Assembly: GCA_045652125.1 (NCBI GenBank)
Contig: JAZRTT010000018.1
Location: 1 to 52,905, forward strand
Direction of reading: 5' to 3'
DNA: 52,905 nucleotides
From: Avoscillospira sp045652125
Lineage (GTDB): Bacteria > Bacillota > Clostridia > Oscillospirales > Oscillospiraceae
Both the position numbers and the translations under genes were made by a program. Within the stretch, counting starts at the first letter, position 1, and every line of letters starts with the position of its first letter. This document shows positions 8,210 through 17,265 of the stretch, one piece after another. The notes under the pieces are model-generated. The model did no database searches, had not been told where the DNA came from, and saw nothing but the letters and a program-made list of their open reading frames with translations.

Positions 8210-8953
8210 TTACAGATCTAAAAGCGCTGTTTTTTTCCCCAACAACCGTTGGGCTATATGGCGACAGGCAACTGCCGCACTCTTTTTGCCGGAAGAACCC
8301 TTGCTTAGCGGGCGATTCCCGGCGGCACAAAGGGGCACCTGCTCATCATCCGGTATAATACCCAGAAGCGGCAGCGCCACAGCATCCATACAGTCATCCA
8401 CCGTAAAGCGGAGCTTGCGGAAAAATTTGACACGGATGCGGTTTACGATCAGCTTGGGTTGGGCTTTGGATATCCCTTCCAAGGCCTGCGCCGCTCTGGC
8501 ACCGTCCCGCAAAGAAGCAGGGTCGGCATTGGAAACAACCAGTACAATATCCGCCCAGGTGACCGCCAGCTGAAATCCGGCGCCCAGACCCGCCGGTGCA
8601 TCGATCAGGCACCAGTCATACTGACTGCGTACCTGCTCCAGCATCAGGCGGAAAGCCTCCGGCTCCAAAACCTCCGGCGAGTGCGTCACCGGTGCGGTCA
8701 GGAAGTGAAGATTGGAGCATTGGGGATGGACGGCGGCTTTGGAAAGGGGATATGCGCCGTACATTACATCCGTAAAGGGAAGCACCGGCTCCAGCGCCAG
8801 CCCCAGAGAAATATCCAAATTTCTCAGACCCACGTCGGCATCGATGCAAAGGACTTTCTGCCCTGCTTCTGCCAGACTCATGGCAACGCCGGCACATACT
8901 GAGGTTTTACCGGTGCCGCCTTTGCCGGAAACTACTGCCAGAACCTGACCCAA
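8210..8953 (-). CDS. minD: septum-site ATPase MinD
   Basis: A 247-residue deviant Walker A ATPase of the MinD/ParA group that positions the division septum with MinC. It has GKGGTGKTS at residues 10-18, DADVGLRNLDISLG at 39-52 and the MinD-type DAPAGLG Walker B. The C-terminus (RHIAQRLLGKK...) could be a membrane-targeting amphipathic helix. No minC or minE adjoins it, so a ParA-like assignment cannot be wholly excluded. The start is a TTG behind GGGGAG. It has its own promoter upstream. Confidence 0.85.
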   Translation of the reverse strand: MGQVLAVVSGKGGTGKTSVCAGVAMSLAEAGQKVLCIDADVGLRNLDISLGLALEPVLPFTDVMYGAYPLSKAAVHPQCSNLHFLTAPVTHSPEVLEPEAFRLMLEQVRSQYDWCLIDAPAGLGAGFQLAVTWADIVLVVSNADPASLRDGARAAQALEGISKAQPKLIVNRIRVKFFRKLRFTVDDCMDAVALPLLGIIPDDEQVPLCAAGNRPLSKGSSGKKSAAVACRHIAQRLLGKKTALLDL

Positions 8954-8986
8954 GCCAACTCCCCCTTATACTCCATATTACCGTAT

Positions 8987-9015
8987 ATTATAGCCGAATC
9001 AGGACTTAAATTCAA
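8987..9015 (-). promoter_or_regulatory. promoter of minD
   Basis: On the minus strand TTGAAT (9010-9015), a 17-nt spacer and a perfect TATAAT (8987-8992), about 33 nt before the TTG start. An imperfect 14-bp palindrome GGTGAAATTTCGCC (9025-9038) lies just upstream of the -35 box. The rest of the gap to 9143 shows nothing else I can name. Confidence 0.75.
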
Positions 9016-9143
9016 GATGTTTTTGGTGAAATTTCGCCATTACGGGCGGTATTTTTCATTCACACCTTCCGCGGCGGAACAAACGGCTCAACATGGACCG
9101 CTTCATACCTTTGCAGCTCCGGGCCGGCTGTATGGTTTTCTAT

Positions 9144-9175
9144 AAAAAAACAGCCCCCCGGGAAACCCGGGGGGC
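9144..9175 (-). terminator. terminator of the SLH surface protein gene
   Basis: On the minus strand a GC-only 9-bp stem (9166-9174 with 9154-9162), a 3-nt loop and seven T. It lies 50 nt after the stop codon. Confidence 0.92.
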
Positions 9176-9225
9176 CGTCTTTTCAGTTGTTCTGAGTTTC
9201 AGTCAATCAGTTCTTGTAAATGAGA

Positions 9226-12123
9226 TTAGTTGAACTCTTTTACCAGAACGATCCACATCTCAGTGATCTCGCGGATGGCTTCGTCAGTCCAGTACTTGTC
9301 GCCAACCTGCTCGTCAACGACATAGACAGCGATTTCATCCCACTCAGCCCAATCGAAGAATTCGTTGAACTCTTCTTCCAGGTCTTCGCCTTCAAATACA
9401 CGATACTCGTATTCGGTATTGTGCACGTTGAAGTACTCGTCCTCGGTCTCGGGCAGGTAAGCAACATTGATGACAGCATCTTCGCTGAACTGCTTCTTAT
9501 CGACATACAGTTCGTCCAGAATTTCTTCCACAGTGGTGATCAGGCCGTTGTTCAGGCCGCTGACGATCTGCCATGTGACAGGCTGGATCTTCTCAAGTGC
9601 CAGGTAGATGGGCAGACCATGGATGGTTGCACCCTCGATCACCTGCATATGAGCACTGTACAGAACCTTATCGGTAGTTGCGGGCAGGCCGGTCATGGGG
9701 CCTTCGAAAGCATTACCGGTAAAGTCGGTAGCAGCAACATAAGCAACTTCGCCATCGATCAGAGCCTTGTAGACATTGTAGCCTCTCAGGAAGGGATACA
9801 GAGCAGTTTCGCCTTCGGTGGAAGCCAGGCCCAGCAGGAAGAACAGCTCATCGGCGCCGGCATAGACGGCATCGATAAAGACGTGGGTAGCGATAGTCTG
9901 ATCGTCATCCTCGTCATTGCTGACCAGATACTGCAGGGTAGCGATCATTTCGGGATCATAGCCGCCGTTGACAGCCTTCATGCCGAAGAGGACCTCGGGC
10001 AGGTTCTGATAGCCGGTGTAGACTTCGTAGGTGTAATCCTTGGAAGCCCAGTTGTAGGTACGGATCATGTACTGAGTAGTACGGTCGGCGTAAACGTCGG
10101 TGCCATAGATCTTGGCAACACCGGGAACGACATAAGCGCCTTCTTCAGCCTTGGTTGCGATGTCGCCCCAAACGCCGTTCATCTCGCCATCCCACAGGTT
10201 CTCAACTTCGGCTTCGCCGTCTTCGTTCTCGTAGTAACGAACCAGGTTGCCGGGCTCGTAGCCGTCGTCGGTGCCATCGTTGAACATGCCGTCATCGAGG
10301 ATGACAGTTCTGTCCCAAGTGACAGCTTCAGCGGGAACGTCCTTGTTGTAGTTGCCTTCGAAGTCAACGATATCGAAGGTGTAGTTACGGAAGTGGTTGC
10401 CGTCCACGATGGTGGTGGAGTCAGCGTCATGGGAGTCTTCTACGATGTAGCCGTACTCATAGTCGTACTTGTCGGTATGGGGCTCGTAGAACATGACATA
10501 GCCATGCTCGTTGACATAGATGTCATACTCGTTCTCTTCGGGAGCAACGGAGCGCATGCTCATCAGGTAAGCAACCTTGGTGCCGCCTTCTGCACCGTTG
10601 ATGACTTGTCCTGCACTGTTTTTACCCACGTCCTCCAGGAAGTTACGAGCATACTCGTACTTCTGGGACTCGGTCTGGAAGTAAGACTGATCCACGATGT
10701 TCTTGCCGTTGGCCTTGGAAGCATGGATGACTTCTTCCACTTCGGGCTCTGCAACCCAAGCGTCATGCACGTAGCAGACCTGAGCACCGGTAGCATCGGT
10801 ACCCTTGATGGCATCCATATGGTTGCCGGGGATCACTTGTGCTCTGCTGGTGGCAGCACCGGCGCACTTGTGATACATGACATAGTCGTCTTCTTCAAGA
10901 CCCAGAGTGTTCTTGAAGGTCAGGCCGTTGGCCAGCTTAACACTGCCCTTGCGCTTGATAACTTCTTCGACCCGGCCGATGAAGGTCTCGATCACGATGA
11001 TGTAGATGCCGTCTTCGGTGAAGTAAACTTCAGTCAGAACGCCGTTGCCGGTGAAGTCTTCGGAGACCATCCGCAGCTTATCTCTGATCTGGTTAGCCTG
11101 ATAGCCGACCACATAGCTGTAATCAGCCTGGAATTCGCCGTTCACATAAGTATAAGCATGCAGGGACTCGAAGTTGTCATCGGCATAGGAGTACATGCCG
11201 GACAGTTCGGACTCCAGCTTCACATCTTCGGTGAAGGTGAAATCGGGAACAGCAGCATAAGCCTTCTTCAGCAGAGAAGCGCCGTACTTGTTCTTGATGG
11301 TCCAAACAGAGGAGGGACGGCCGAAGCAATCCATGCCGGCTTCAACTTCAACGGTCTTGCCGAAGATGTTGTACAGAGGCACATTGGAGATAATGGCGTT
11401 GCAGTAAGCAACTTCCCAGCCCTTCTGCTTTGCATCGGGCAGAGAGATGATGTCATCATACTCGTCGAAGCTGTACAGAGAGTTGGACAGCTTAACAATG
11501 TTCTCGGACAGATAGCCGATGACCATGTCAGCCTTCAGAGCGTTCAGGAACATCTGAGCAGCCTGATCGCGGGTAGCGGCGTCGTAGACATTGATGCTAG
11601 CGAGGCCTTCCAGCAGATCGGACTTCTTAGCGTCGCGGATAACGTTGACCTGCCAGTTGGCACCAACGTAACCCTGCTCTTTTGCGTCATAACCCAGGGT
11701 GCAGAGCAGCATCTTCAGGACTTCAACACCGGTGACCTTGCCATCGGGATCGAAGGTGGAAGCATTGCGGCCGGCAACGATGCCCAGCTGAGCACAGTAG
11801 GCGATATAGCCTTCTGCCCAGGAGCCCTTGGCGTCAGCAAACTTGTTGGCGGAAGCATACAGATCGGCTTCGAAGTCGCCGGCGTTACGCAGGCAAGCGA
11901 CCATCTTAGCCATTTCATCACGGTCGATGTTATCGCCGGGATGGAAAGCACCATCATAACCATTGATGATGCCCAGGACGGAGAGGACTTCGACAGCTTC
12001 TTCGTACTTGACTTCGGAAGCGTCGGAGTAATCCTCGAGGGTCTTGGCGCTGGCCATGGCGACGAAGCTGAACATAGTAGCAACGACCAGGATCAGAGCC
12101 AGAACTTTGCGAAAGTTCTTCAT
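9226..12123 (-). CDS. SLH-domain surface (S-layer-type) protein
   Basis: A 965-residue exported protein. The signal peptide is clear: MKNFRK, a hydrophobic stretch LALILVVATMFSFVAM and a cleavage site after ASA (residue 26). Two or three S-layer homology repeats follow at about 30-210, seen in LSVLGIINGYDGAFHPGDNIDR and the parallel LGIVAGRNASTFDPDGKVTG; these bind pyruvylated wall polymers. The remaining 750 residues are acidic, rich in Tyr, Asp and Glu, with no domain I recognise. A consensus promoter, a 5' UTR hairpin and an AGGAGG site suggest very high expression. It is monocistronic. Confidence 0.88.
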   Translation of the reverse strand: MKNFRKVLALILVVATMFSFVAMASAKTLEDYSDASEVKYEEAVEVLSVLGIINGYDGAFHPGDNIDRDEMAKMVACLRNAGDFEADLYASANKFADAKGSWAEGYIAYCAQLGIVAGRNASTFDPDGKVTGVEVLKMLLCTLGYDAKEQGYVGANWQVNVIRDAKKSDLLEGLASINVYDAATRDQAAQMFLNALKADMVIGYLSENIVKLSNSLYSFDEYDDIISLPDAKQKGWEVAYCNAIISNVPLYNIFGKTVEVEAGMDCFGRPSSVWTIKNKYGASLLKKAYAAVPDFTFTEDVKLESELSGMYSYADDNFESLHAYTYVNGEFQADYSYVVGYQANQIRDKLRMVSEDFTGNGVLTEVYFTEDGIYIIVIETFIGRVEEVIKRKGSVKLANGLTFKNTLGLEEDDYVMYHKCAGAATSRAQVIPGNHMDAIKGTDATGAQVCYVHDAWVAEPEVEEVIHASKANGKNIVDQSYFQTESQKYEYARNFLEDVGKNSAGQVINGAEGGTKVAYLMSMRSVAPEENEYDIYVNEHGYVMFYEPHTDKYDYEYGYIVEDSHDADSTTIVDGNHFRNYTFDIVDFEGNYNKDVPAEAVTWDRTVILDDGMFNDGTDDGYEPGNLVRYYENEDGEAEVENLWDGEMNGVWGDIATKAEEGAYVVPGVAKIYGTDVYADRTTQYMIRTYNWASKDYTYEVYTGYQNLPEVLFGMKAVNGGYDPEMIATLQYLVSNDEDDDQTIATHVFIDAVYAGADELFFLLGLASTEGETALYPFLRGYNVYKALIDGEVAYVAATDFTGNAFEGPMTGLPATTDKVLYSAHMQVIEGATIHGLPIYLALEKIQPVTWQIVSGLNNGLITTVEEILDELYVDKKQFSEDAVINVAYLPETEDEYFNVHNTEYEYRVFEGEDLEEEFNEFFDWAEWDEIAVYVVDEQVGDKYWTDEAIREITEMWIVLVKEFN

Positions 12124-12187
12124 TTGAGTTTCCTCCTATTGAATATTTGGGTCCGGGCATAGAAATGCCCAAAACCTTTGTATTTGT

Positions 12188-12216
12188 ATCATAGCGGAGG
12201 AACTTTTTTTTTGCAA
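12188..12216 (-). promoter_or_regulatory. strong promoter of the SLH protein gene
   Basis: On the minus strand TTGCAA (12211-12216), a 17-nt spacer and TATGAT (12188-12193). The resulting leader has a 6-bp hairpin (12155-12160 with 12165-12170) ahead of AGGAGGAAA, a layout typical of stable S-layer mRNAs. Confidence 0.82.
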
Positions 12217-12260
12217 GGGGTCAGCGCGTTTTGTAACACAACTGTAATATTGGGAGGCGG

Positions 12261-13061
12261 TCAGCCTGCCGATGCCTTTGGCAGACGGATGGTCAGCACC
12301 AGCTCCTGCTCCGTCTCCTGCCGCCTGCAGCAGCAATCGATTCCCGCTGACTGCACCATAGAAATGCTCCGGTCCAGCGCGTTGAGAAACGCACCCACGT
12401 CCCGGACACGGCTCCGGGAACGCCTTTGACCCAATTCTGTCAACAGGCGCTCTATGTACTGCTCGGTTTGGGCTACGGTCAGATTCCCTGCCGCAATGGC
12501 TGTCACCGCCGCAAGACGGCGTTCCTCCGGCAGCCGCAGCAGCGCCCTTGCGTGCCGCTCCGAAAGTCCTTCCTGCCGCAGAATATCAAGCACCGGCTCC
12601 GGGTGCTTCAGCAGCCGCAGCTTATTGGCAACGGCACTCTGGCTTTTTCCTATCCGTGCCGCCGCCTGCTCCTGACTGAGCCCGTAGTGTTCCATAAGCA
12701 GGGAAAGCCCCCGTGCCTCCTCCAGCCAGTCCAGATCCCGGCGGCGGAGCTGTTCCACCAGCTCCGGCACACCGGAACACGCCTCATCGGCAGAAACAAC
12801 GATACAGGGAACTTCCTTCAGACCTGCCAGCTTTGCTCCGCGAAGCCTTCGCTCTCCCGCCACCAGTTCCAGACCATCCGGCAGCCGCCGCACAGTCAAA
12901 GGCTGTAAAATCCCATATTGGCGGATGCTTTCTGCCAATTCCTGTAATCCCGCAGGGTCAAAAACCCTCCGGGGTCCGGCAGGGTTGAGCCGAATCCGTT
13001 CCGGACGCACAAACTGCACCCGGCCGGTCTGTGCCGCCTGCCGCTCCATCCTTCTGAGCAT
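12261..13061 (-). CDS. noc: Noc-like ParB-family DNA-binding protein
   Basis: A 266-residue ParB/Noc family protein. It has the CTP-binding GERRLRGAKLAG (about 71-82) and a helix-turn-helix LSQEQAAARIGKSQSAVANKLRLLKHP. The SQSxxANKLRLLK recognition segment matches Noc rather than Spo0J, which here (45.1 kb) has SRPAVANALRLL. The usual ENLQRxDLNP box is degenerate (VEQLRRRDLDW). Noc spreads on DNA from its own sites and blocks division over the nucleoid. Its N-terminus lacks an obvious Noc-like membrane helix, so the paralogue call is good but not certain. An AGGAGGAGAGG site precedes the ATG, with a TATAAT at 13092-13097. Confidence 0.78.
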   Translation of the reverse strand: MLRRMERQAAQTGRVQFVRPERIRLNPAGPRRVFDPAGLQELAESIRQYGILQPLTVRRLPDGLELVAGERRLRGAKLAGLKEVPCIVVSADEACSGVPELVEQLRRRDLDWLEEARGLSLLMEHYGLSQEQAAARIGKSQSAVANKLRLLKHPEPVLDILRQEGLSERHARALLRLPEERRLAAVTAIAAGNLTVAQTEQYIERLLTELGQRRSRSRVRDVGAFLNALDRSISMVQSAGIDCCCRRQETEQELVLTIRLPKASAG

Positions 13062-13152
13062 GGCCTCTCCTCCTGTGTCTCAGATACCCTTATTATAATG
13101 CCGACACATGGCAAAACTCCACGAATATAGGGATGAACCGCAATAAATTGTG

Positions 13153-13203
13153 AAAAAATTTCCACACTCCCACAAGATGTTGAAAAACTTGTGGAAATGT
13201 GGA
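13153..13203 (-). terminator. terminator of the aromatic operon
   Basis: On the minus strand TCCACA (13203-13198) and CCACAAG (13194-13188) pair with CTTGTGG (13176-13170) and TGTGGA (13166-13161) across a 3x3 internal loop, followed by AATTTTTT. It lies 18 nt after aroQ and separates the aro operon from noc. Confidence 0.8.
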
Positions 13204-13220
13204 GAAACAGAAGGTGTGAA

Positions 13221-13652
13221 TCAGCCCCGCTTTTGCAGAAGCAGCTCCATGGCCTCCAAATAGCCGTCAAACCCGTGACCGGCAATGGTGGAAATACAGG
13301 CGGCACTCACATAGCTTACCTGCCGAAAGGCTTCCCGGCTTTTCACATCGGAAATATGCACCTCTACTGTGGGGATACCAACTGCCTTGACCGCATCCAG
13401 AAGCGCCACGCTGGTGTGGGTATAGGCTGCCGGGTTCAGAACGATTCCATCGGCAGCTCCCACCGCCTCCTGAATCCAATCCACCAAAACACCCTCATGG
13501 TTGGTCTGGCGAATATCCACCGTGATGCCCAGAGATTCTGCCTTTGCCTGAATTCGGTCTTTCAAATGGGCATAGGTCTGTGTACCGTAAATATCCGGCT
13601 CCCGCAGACCCAAAAGATTGAGATTCGGCCCGTTCAAAACAAGAATATGCAT
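13221..13652 (-). CDS. aroQ: 3-dehydroquinate dehydratase, type II
   Basis: The third shikimate step (3-dehydroquinate to 3-dehydroshikimate), 143 residues, the normal type II length. It has LVLNGPNLNLLGLREPDIYG with the active-site Tyr, NHEGVLVDWI, NPAAYTHTSVAL and EVHISDVKSREAFR with the catalytic His region. The start is at MHILVLNG, 19 nt inside the aroE-aroK frame, behind a GGAG site, so translation is coupled. It is the last gene of the operon. Confidence 0.95.
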   Translation of the reverse strand: MHILVLNGPNLNLLGLREPDIYGTQTYAHLKDRIQAKAESLGITVDIRQTNHEGVLVDWIQEAVGAADGIVLNPAAYTHTSVALLDAVKAVGIPTVEVHISDVKSREAFRQVSYVSAACISTIAGHGFDGYLEAMELLLQKRG

Positions 13653-14842
13653 TGTTCCACTCCTTCTTCGATGGTGCCTGTATTCTCTACGACCCCGTGG
13701 CAAAAAGCGGCATACAGGCTTTTTCGTTCTTCATAAAGCGCCGCAATGCCGTTGCGTTGAGACAGGGGTCTGCCTTCCGTAGGCAGCGCCTCCAGAGGCC
13801 GTCTGATCCAGATCACCCTCCCGTTTTGCTGCAAAACCTCCCGGTTCTCCCACCGGGTGACACAACCGCCACCGGTAGAAATCACAAGGCCGGAGCGTTT
13901 TCCCAGCTCTGCCAAAATCCGGCTTTCTTCCCGCCGAAAGGCTTCTTCTCCGTATTTCGCGAAAAAAGCGGGAATATTCCCGAACCGTCGGACAAATACG
14001 GCATCGGCATCCACAAATTCTCTGCCCAGTTTTTTCCCAAGCGCTCTGCCGAGAACGGTTTTGCCGCATCCCGGCATGCCGATGAGGATGATATTCTCCA
14101 TGGCGGCGGCCACCGTTTTCCAGACAGTTGTCAGTTTTTCCCGGGGAATCTCTTTCCCCGTCCAAAGCTCCGAGGCTCTGGCCGCCTGTCCCACCAGCAT
14201 GAAAAGCCCGCTTTCACAGGGGATGCCCCGGGCCATGGCGTCCAAGATCAGCTTGGTCCGGGCAGGATTGTAGACCACATCCAGTACCGCCTCCAGCTTG
14301 GGAAACACCTCCAGGTCTACAGGGCTTTCCCCGTTTTTGGGGTACATGCCCACCGGGGTGGTATTCACCAGAATTCGGGCATCGGCATGGTTCGGGATAT
14401 TACAATAGTTGTTTTCTCCCTGCCGGGAGATGACCACCACTTCCGCTCCGGCATGTTTCAGCACCGCCTGCACCGTAACGGAGGCTCCGCCGGAGCCCAG
14501 AACCAGCGCCTTTTTGCCGGAAACCTCCACCTGTACCCGGGAGAGCATCTGCTGAAATCCCCAGGCGTCGGTGTTGTCGCCAAAAATCTTTCCGTTCCGC
14601 CGGACAAGGGTGTTGACACTTCCCAGTTCCTTTGCAAGAGGGGAGCATTCGTCACAGAGCCGTGCCACGTCTTTTTTATAAGGTATGGTCACATTAAGAC
14701 CGTCCCACGGGCCGGTGCGGATAAATTCCGCCACGTCCTGCGGCTCTTTTTCAAAAAGGGAGTAGGCGTAGTCCCCCAAAAGGCCGTGGATGGCCGGGGA
14801 CCAGCTGTGACCCAGCGTTCTGCCCAGAAGTCCGCAGTTCAT
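13634..14842 (-). CDS. shikimate dehydrogenase-shikimate kinase fusion
   Basis: A 402-residue fusion. Residues 1-245 are AroE: shikimate-binding SWSPAIHG (13-20), the catalytic Lys in NVTIPYKKD (50-58), GDNTDAWG (88-95) and the NADP-binding LGSGGAS (115-121). Residues 248-402 are AroK: Walker A GMPGCGKT (255-262), DADAVF (278-283), FRREESRIL (302-310), STGGGCV (322-328) and the lid GRPLSQR (357-363). It thus does steps four and five on one chain. A GGAGG site lies at the left end of the neighbouring repeat element. Confidence 0.93.
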   Translation of the reverse strand: MNCGLLGRTLGHSWSPAIHGLLGDYAYSLFEKEPQDVAEFIRTGPWDGLNVTIPYKKDVARLCDECSPLAKELGSVNTLVRRNGKIFGDNTDAWGFQQMLSRVQVEVSGKKALVLGSGGASVTVQAVLKHAGAEVVVISRQGENNYCNIPNHADARILVNTTPVGMYPKNGESPVDLEVFPKLEAVLDVVYNPARTKLILDAMARGIPCESGLFMLVGQAARASELWTGKEIPREKLTTVWKTVAAAMENIILIGMPGCGKTVLGRALGKKLGREFVDADAVFVRRFGNIPAFFAKYGEEAFRREESRILAELGKRSGLVISTGGGCVTRWENREVLQQNGRVIWIRRPLEALPTEGRPLSQRNGIAALYEERKSLYAAFCHGVVENTGTIEEGVEQCIFLF

Positions 14843-14854
14843 AGAAACACCTCC

Positions 14855-15087
14855 AAGGCTCCCCTTGAGGAGATTCCCCCGGCGGGGGAAATGTCAGTGA
14901 AGCTGACAAAAGGGGGGCGCTAAGCTGTCAGCGAAGCTGACTTGATGCCCGCAGGCATCATGCAGCGAGCAACCGCCGCTTGCGGCGGCTCTTAGCGAGT
15001 CGCTGATAGGTGTGTGCAGGCACAAACTGCCAGTACACCTCTCCGTCATTTGCTTCGCAAATGCCACCTCCCCTCAAGGGGAGGCTT
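14855..15087. repeat. MITE-like element A (aroE/K-pheA gap)
   Basis: A 233-bp non-coding element filling the whole gap. Its ends are inverted repeats (AAGGCTCCCCTTGAGG at left, CCTCAAGGGGAGGCTT at right). Inside are hairpins CCCCCGGCGGGGG, GTCAGCGAAGCTGAC, GATGCCCGCAGGCATC and CCGCCGCTTGCGGCGG. About 118 bp (14872-14990) are nearly identical to element B. It also keeps AGGTGTGTGCAG and TACACCTCTC, the pieces flanking the DUF559 gene in element D, so it looks like a gene-less relative. Its right end abuts the pheA stop codon. Confidence 0.85.
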
Positions 15088-16232
15088 TACATTACTTCCG
15101 AATAAGACCCCAGATAAGCAAAGTCCTCACAGCTGGCAGACAGCTCGCAGATGATCTGGCCGAACTCCTGAGAATAGACAGAGGTCTCCAGGTCGAAGTA
15201 GAACATAAACTCAAACTCCCGATCCGGGATGGGGCGGCTCTCCAGCTTGGTCACGTTGATTCCGAGGGCATAGAACCGAGCCAGAATTTTATACAACGCA
15301 CCGGGCTTGTGTGCCGTGGACAGCAAAATGGTGGTATGGTTGGCACCGGGGTAGATCTCTAAGTTTTTGGAGATGCACAAAAACCGGGTGTAGTTGTTCC
15401 CCTGATCCTGCACGTTTCTTTGCAGGCACTGCAGGCCATACAGCTCCATACAGCTCCGGGAGCTGAGGCAGGCAAGGTCCGTCCGGTGGGACTTGGCCAC
15501 CATTTCCGCGGCCATGGCCGTGTTTTCCACGGCAGTAACCTTTACATCCTTGCCCATGGACTTTAAGAATCCCTGACATTGGCTGATGGCCTGCTCGTGG
15601 GAAACGATCTCCTTAATGTCTTCCCGTTTGACGCCGGATTTTACCAGCAGATTGTGCTCCACTTTCAGCCGGACAGACCGGACAATGGAAAATTTCCGAT
15701 TGACCATCAGGTCATAGACCTGCTTTACAGAACCGGCGGTGGAATTTTCGATGGGGACGATGCCGTACTGGCACAAGCCCTGTTCAATGGCAGAAAAAAC
15801 GCCTTCAAAATTGTTCATGTACATAATAAAGGGAGTCTTGAACATCTTTTCGCAGGCGATCTGGGCGTAAGCACCCTCCACACCGCACACGCCCACGGCG
15901 GCGTGTTCCGGGAACAGCCGGGGCGTATTTTCCACAGCGTCAGCGATTTTCCGGCTCAGTTCCCCCTCCCGCTGGAGCATCCGGTTTTGGTAGGAACGGC
16001 TCAGCTCGAACAGGGAGGAATACAGCACGCTGGTGTAGTTCCGCAGCTCCGGTGAGACCTTGCTGCACACATCGGCCAGCTTTTCCCGCTCCCGACCTAC
16101 GTCCAGCACCGGCAGGCCGTTCTCCTTTTTATATTCTGCAATTCCGCCGGCTACTTCCATTCGCCGGCAGAACAGAGATACCATCTGCTCATCAATTTCA
16201 TCAATTTGCTTGCGAAGTTCTTTCATGTCCAT
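15087..16232 (-). CDS. pheA: bifunctional chorismate mutase / prephenate dehydratase
   Basis: It converts chorismate to phenylpyruvate. 381 residues: an AroQ-class chorismate mutase domain (1-90, LRKQIDEIDEQMVSLFCRRM), a prephenate dehydratase domain (about 105-285, with VPIENSTAGSV and the NNYTRF catalytic motif) and a C-terminal ACT domain (about 300-375) with the ESRP Phe-binding motif, implying feedback inhibition by Phe. An AGGAGG site precedes the ATG. It starts 16 nt after aroC and ends against element A. Confidence 0.95.
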   Translation of the reverse strand: MDMKELRKQIDEIDEQMVSLFCRRMEVAGGIAEYKKENGLPVLDVGREREKLADVCSKVSPELRNYTSVLYSSLFELSRSYQNRMLQREGELSRKIADAVENTPRLFPEHAAVGVCGVEGAYAQIACEKMFKTPFIMYMNNFEGVFSAIEQGLCQYGIVPIENSTAGSVKQVYDLMVNRKFSIVRSVRLKVEHNLLVKSGVKREDIKEIVSHEQAISQCQGFLKSMGKDVKVTAVENTAMAAEMVAKSHRTDLACLSSRSCMELYGLQCLQRNVQDQGNNYTRFLCISKNLEIYPGANHTTILLSTAHKPGALYKILARFYALGINVTKLESRPIPDREFEFMFYFDLETSVYSQEFGQIICELSASCEDFAYLGSYSEVM

Positions 16233-16247
16233 AGATTTTCCTCCTGA

Positions 16248-17249
16248 TTACAGCGAACACAAATACGCATCATAGATAGCCACGGCGGCGGCAGCTTCCA
16301 CCACCGGCAGGGCCCGGGGCACGATACAGGGATCGTGCCGTCCGTGAACAGTCAGTTTCCTGTCCGTTTTCTCCGAAAGGGATACAGAGTCCTGCTCTTT
16401 GGCAATAGAGGGTGTGGGCTTAATGGCCGCCCGGAACACCAAGGGCATTCCCGTGGTAATACCGCCCAGAATCCCGCCATGGTGGTTGGTCTTGGTTTTG
16501 ACTTCGTCCCCTTCTATATAATAAGGGTCGTTATTTTCGCTGCCGCGGCATTGGGCAGCGGCAAAGCCAAGGCCGAACTCAATGCCCTTTACCGCCGGAA
16601 TCCCAAAAACTGCCTGTGCGATTCGGTTTTCCATGCCGCCGAACATGGGGTCGCCCCAGCCAACGGGCAGGCCTGTGGCGGTGCATTGGATGATGCCGCC
16701 GACGGAATCCCCATGGGCCTTGGCTGAGAGAATCTCCCGTTCCATTTCCTCCCAAGAACCGGAAACAGCGCCGATGGACAAAACTTCTGCGGATATGGCA
16801 ATGCCCATCTGCTCCAAAATTTGCAGGCAGATGCCTCCCACAATGCAAACAGGTGCCGTCAGGCGGCCGGAGAAATGACCGCCGCCGGCCACATCCTGAT
16901 GACCGCCGTACTTCACATGGGCAGGAAAATCGGCATGACCCGGACGGGGACAATTCCGGAGCGCTTCGTAGTCCCCGGAGCGGGTGTTGGTGTTTTCAAT
17001 GATGGCCGTCAGGGGCGTGCCGCAGGTGACGTTCCCCACAAGGCCGGAGAGGAATTTGGGCCGATCCGGTTCTTTTCTGGCCGTAGCCGTAGGGGCGTTT
17101 CCCGGGGCCCGGCGTTCCAGAAAGGCCTGTAATTTTTCCATATCAATGGTAATTCCGGCAGGCAGACCCTCCACGGTCACACCGATGGCCGGGGAATGGG
17201 ACTGACCGAAAATGGTAAACCGCAGCCGCTCACCGTAAGTACTGGACAT
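16248..17249 (-). CDS. aroC: chorismate synthase
   Basis: The last common step, from EPSP to chorismate, using reduced FMN. About 333 residues, slightly short for the family. It has TIFGQSHSPAIG (canonical GESHG is GQSHS, as in other Clostridia), the RPGHAD motif and HGRHDPCIVPRALPVVEA near the C-terminus. The frame extends nine codons upstream, but AAAGGAGG before MSSTYGERL sets the start 24 nt after the aroA stop. Confidence 0.95.
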   Translation of the reverse strand: MSSTYGERLRFTIFGQSHSPAIGVTVEGLPAGITIDMEKLQAFLERRAPGNAPTATARKEPDRPKFLSGLVGNVTCGTPLTAIIENTNTRSGDYEALRNCPRPGHADFPAHVKYGGHQDVAGGGHFSGRLTAPVCIVGGICLQILEQMGIAISAEVLSIGAVSGSWEEMEREILSAKAHGDSVGGIIQCTATGLPVGWGDPMFGGMENRIAQAVFGIPAVKGIEFGLGFAAAQCRGSENNDPYYIEGDEVKTKTNHHGGILGGITTGMPLVFRAAIKPTPSIAKEQDSVSLSEKTDRKLTVHGRHDPCIVPRALPVVEAAAAVAIYDAYLCSL

Positions 17250-17265
17250 TGCACAACCTCCTTTG

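Noticed and set aside
9220..12162. A 980-codon open frame on the plus strand covering the SLH gene
   Set aside because: It is the antisense shadow of the SLH gene created by its codon use. It has no ribosome site, signal peptide or recognisable domain, while the minus strand has all of these.
13153..13203. A cluster of CCACA/TGTGG motifs near noc as DnaA boxes
   Set aside because: They deviate from TTATCCACA at two or more bases and form the arms of the aro operon terminator.
14872..14892. ATTCCCCCGGCGGGGGAAAT in elements A and B as a possible Noc-binding site
   Set aside because: The Noc consensus is ATTTCCCGGGAAAT; here the half-sites are spread by extra bases, and it is better explained as a hairpin of the repeat element.
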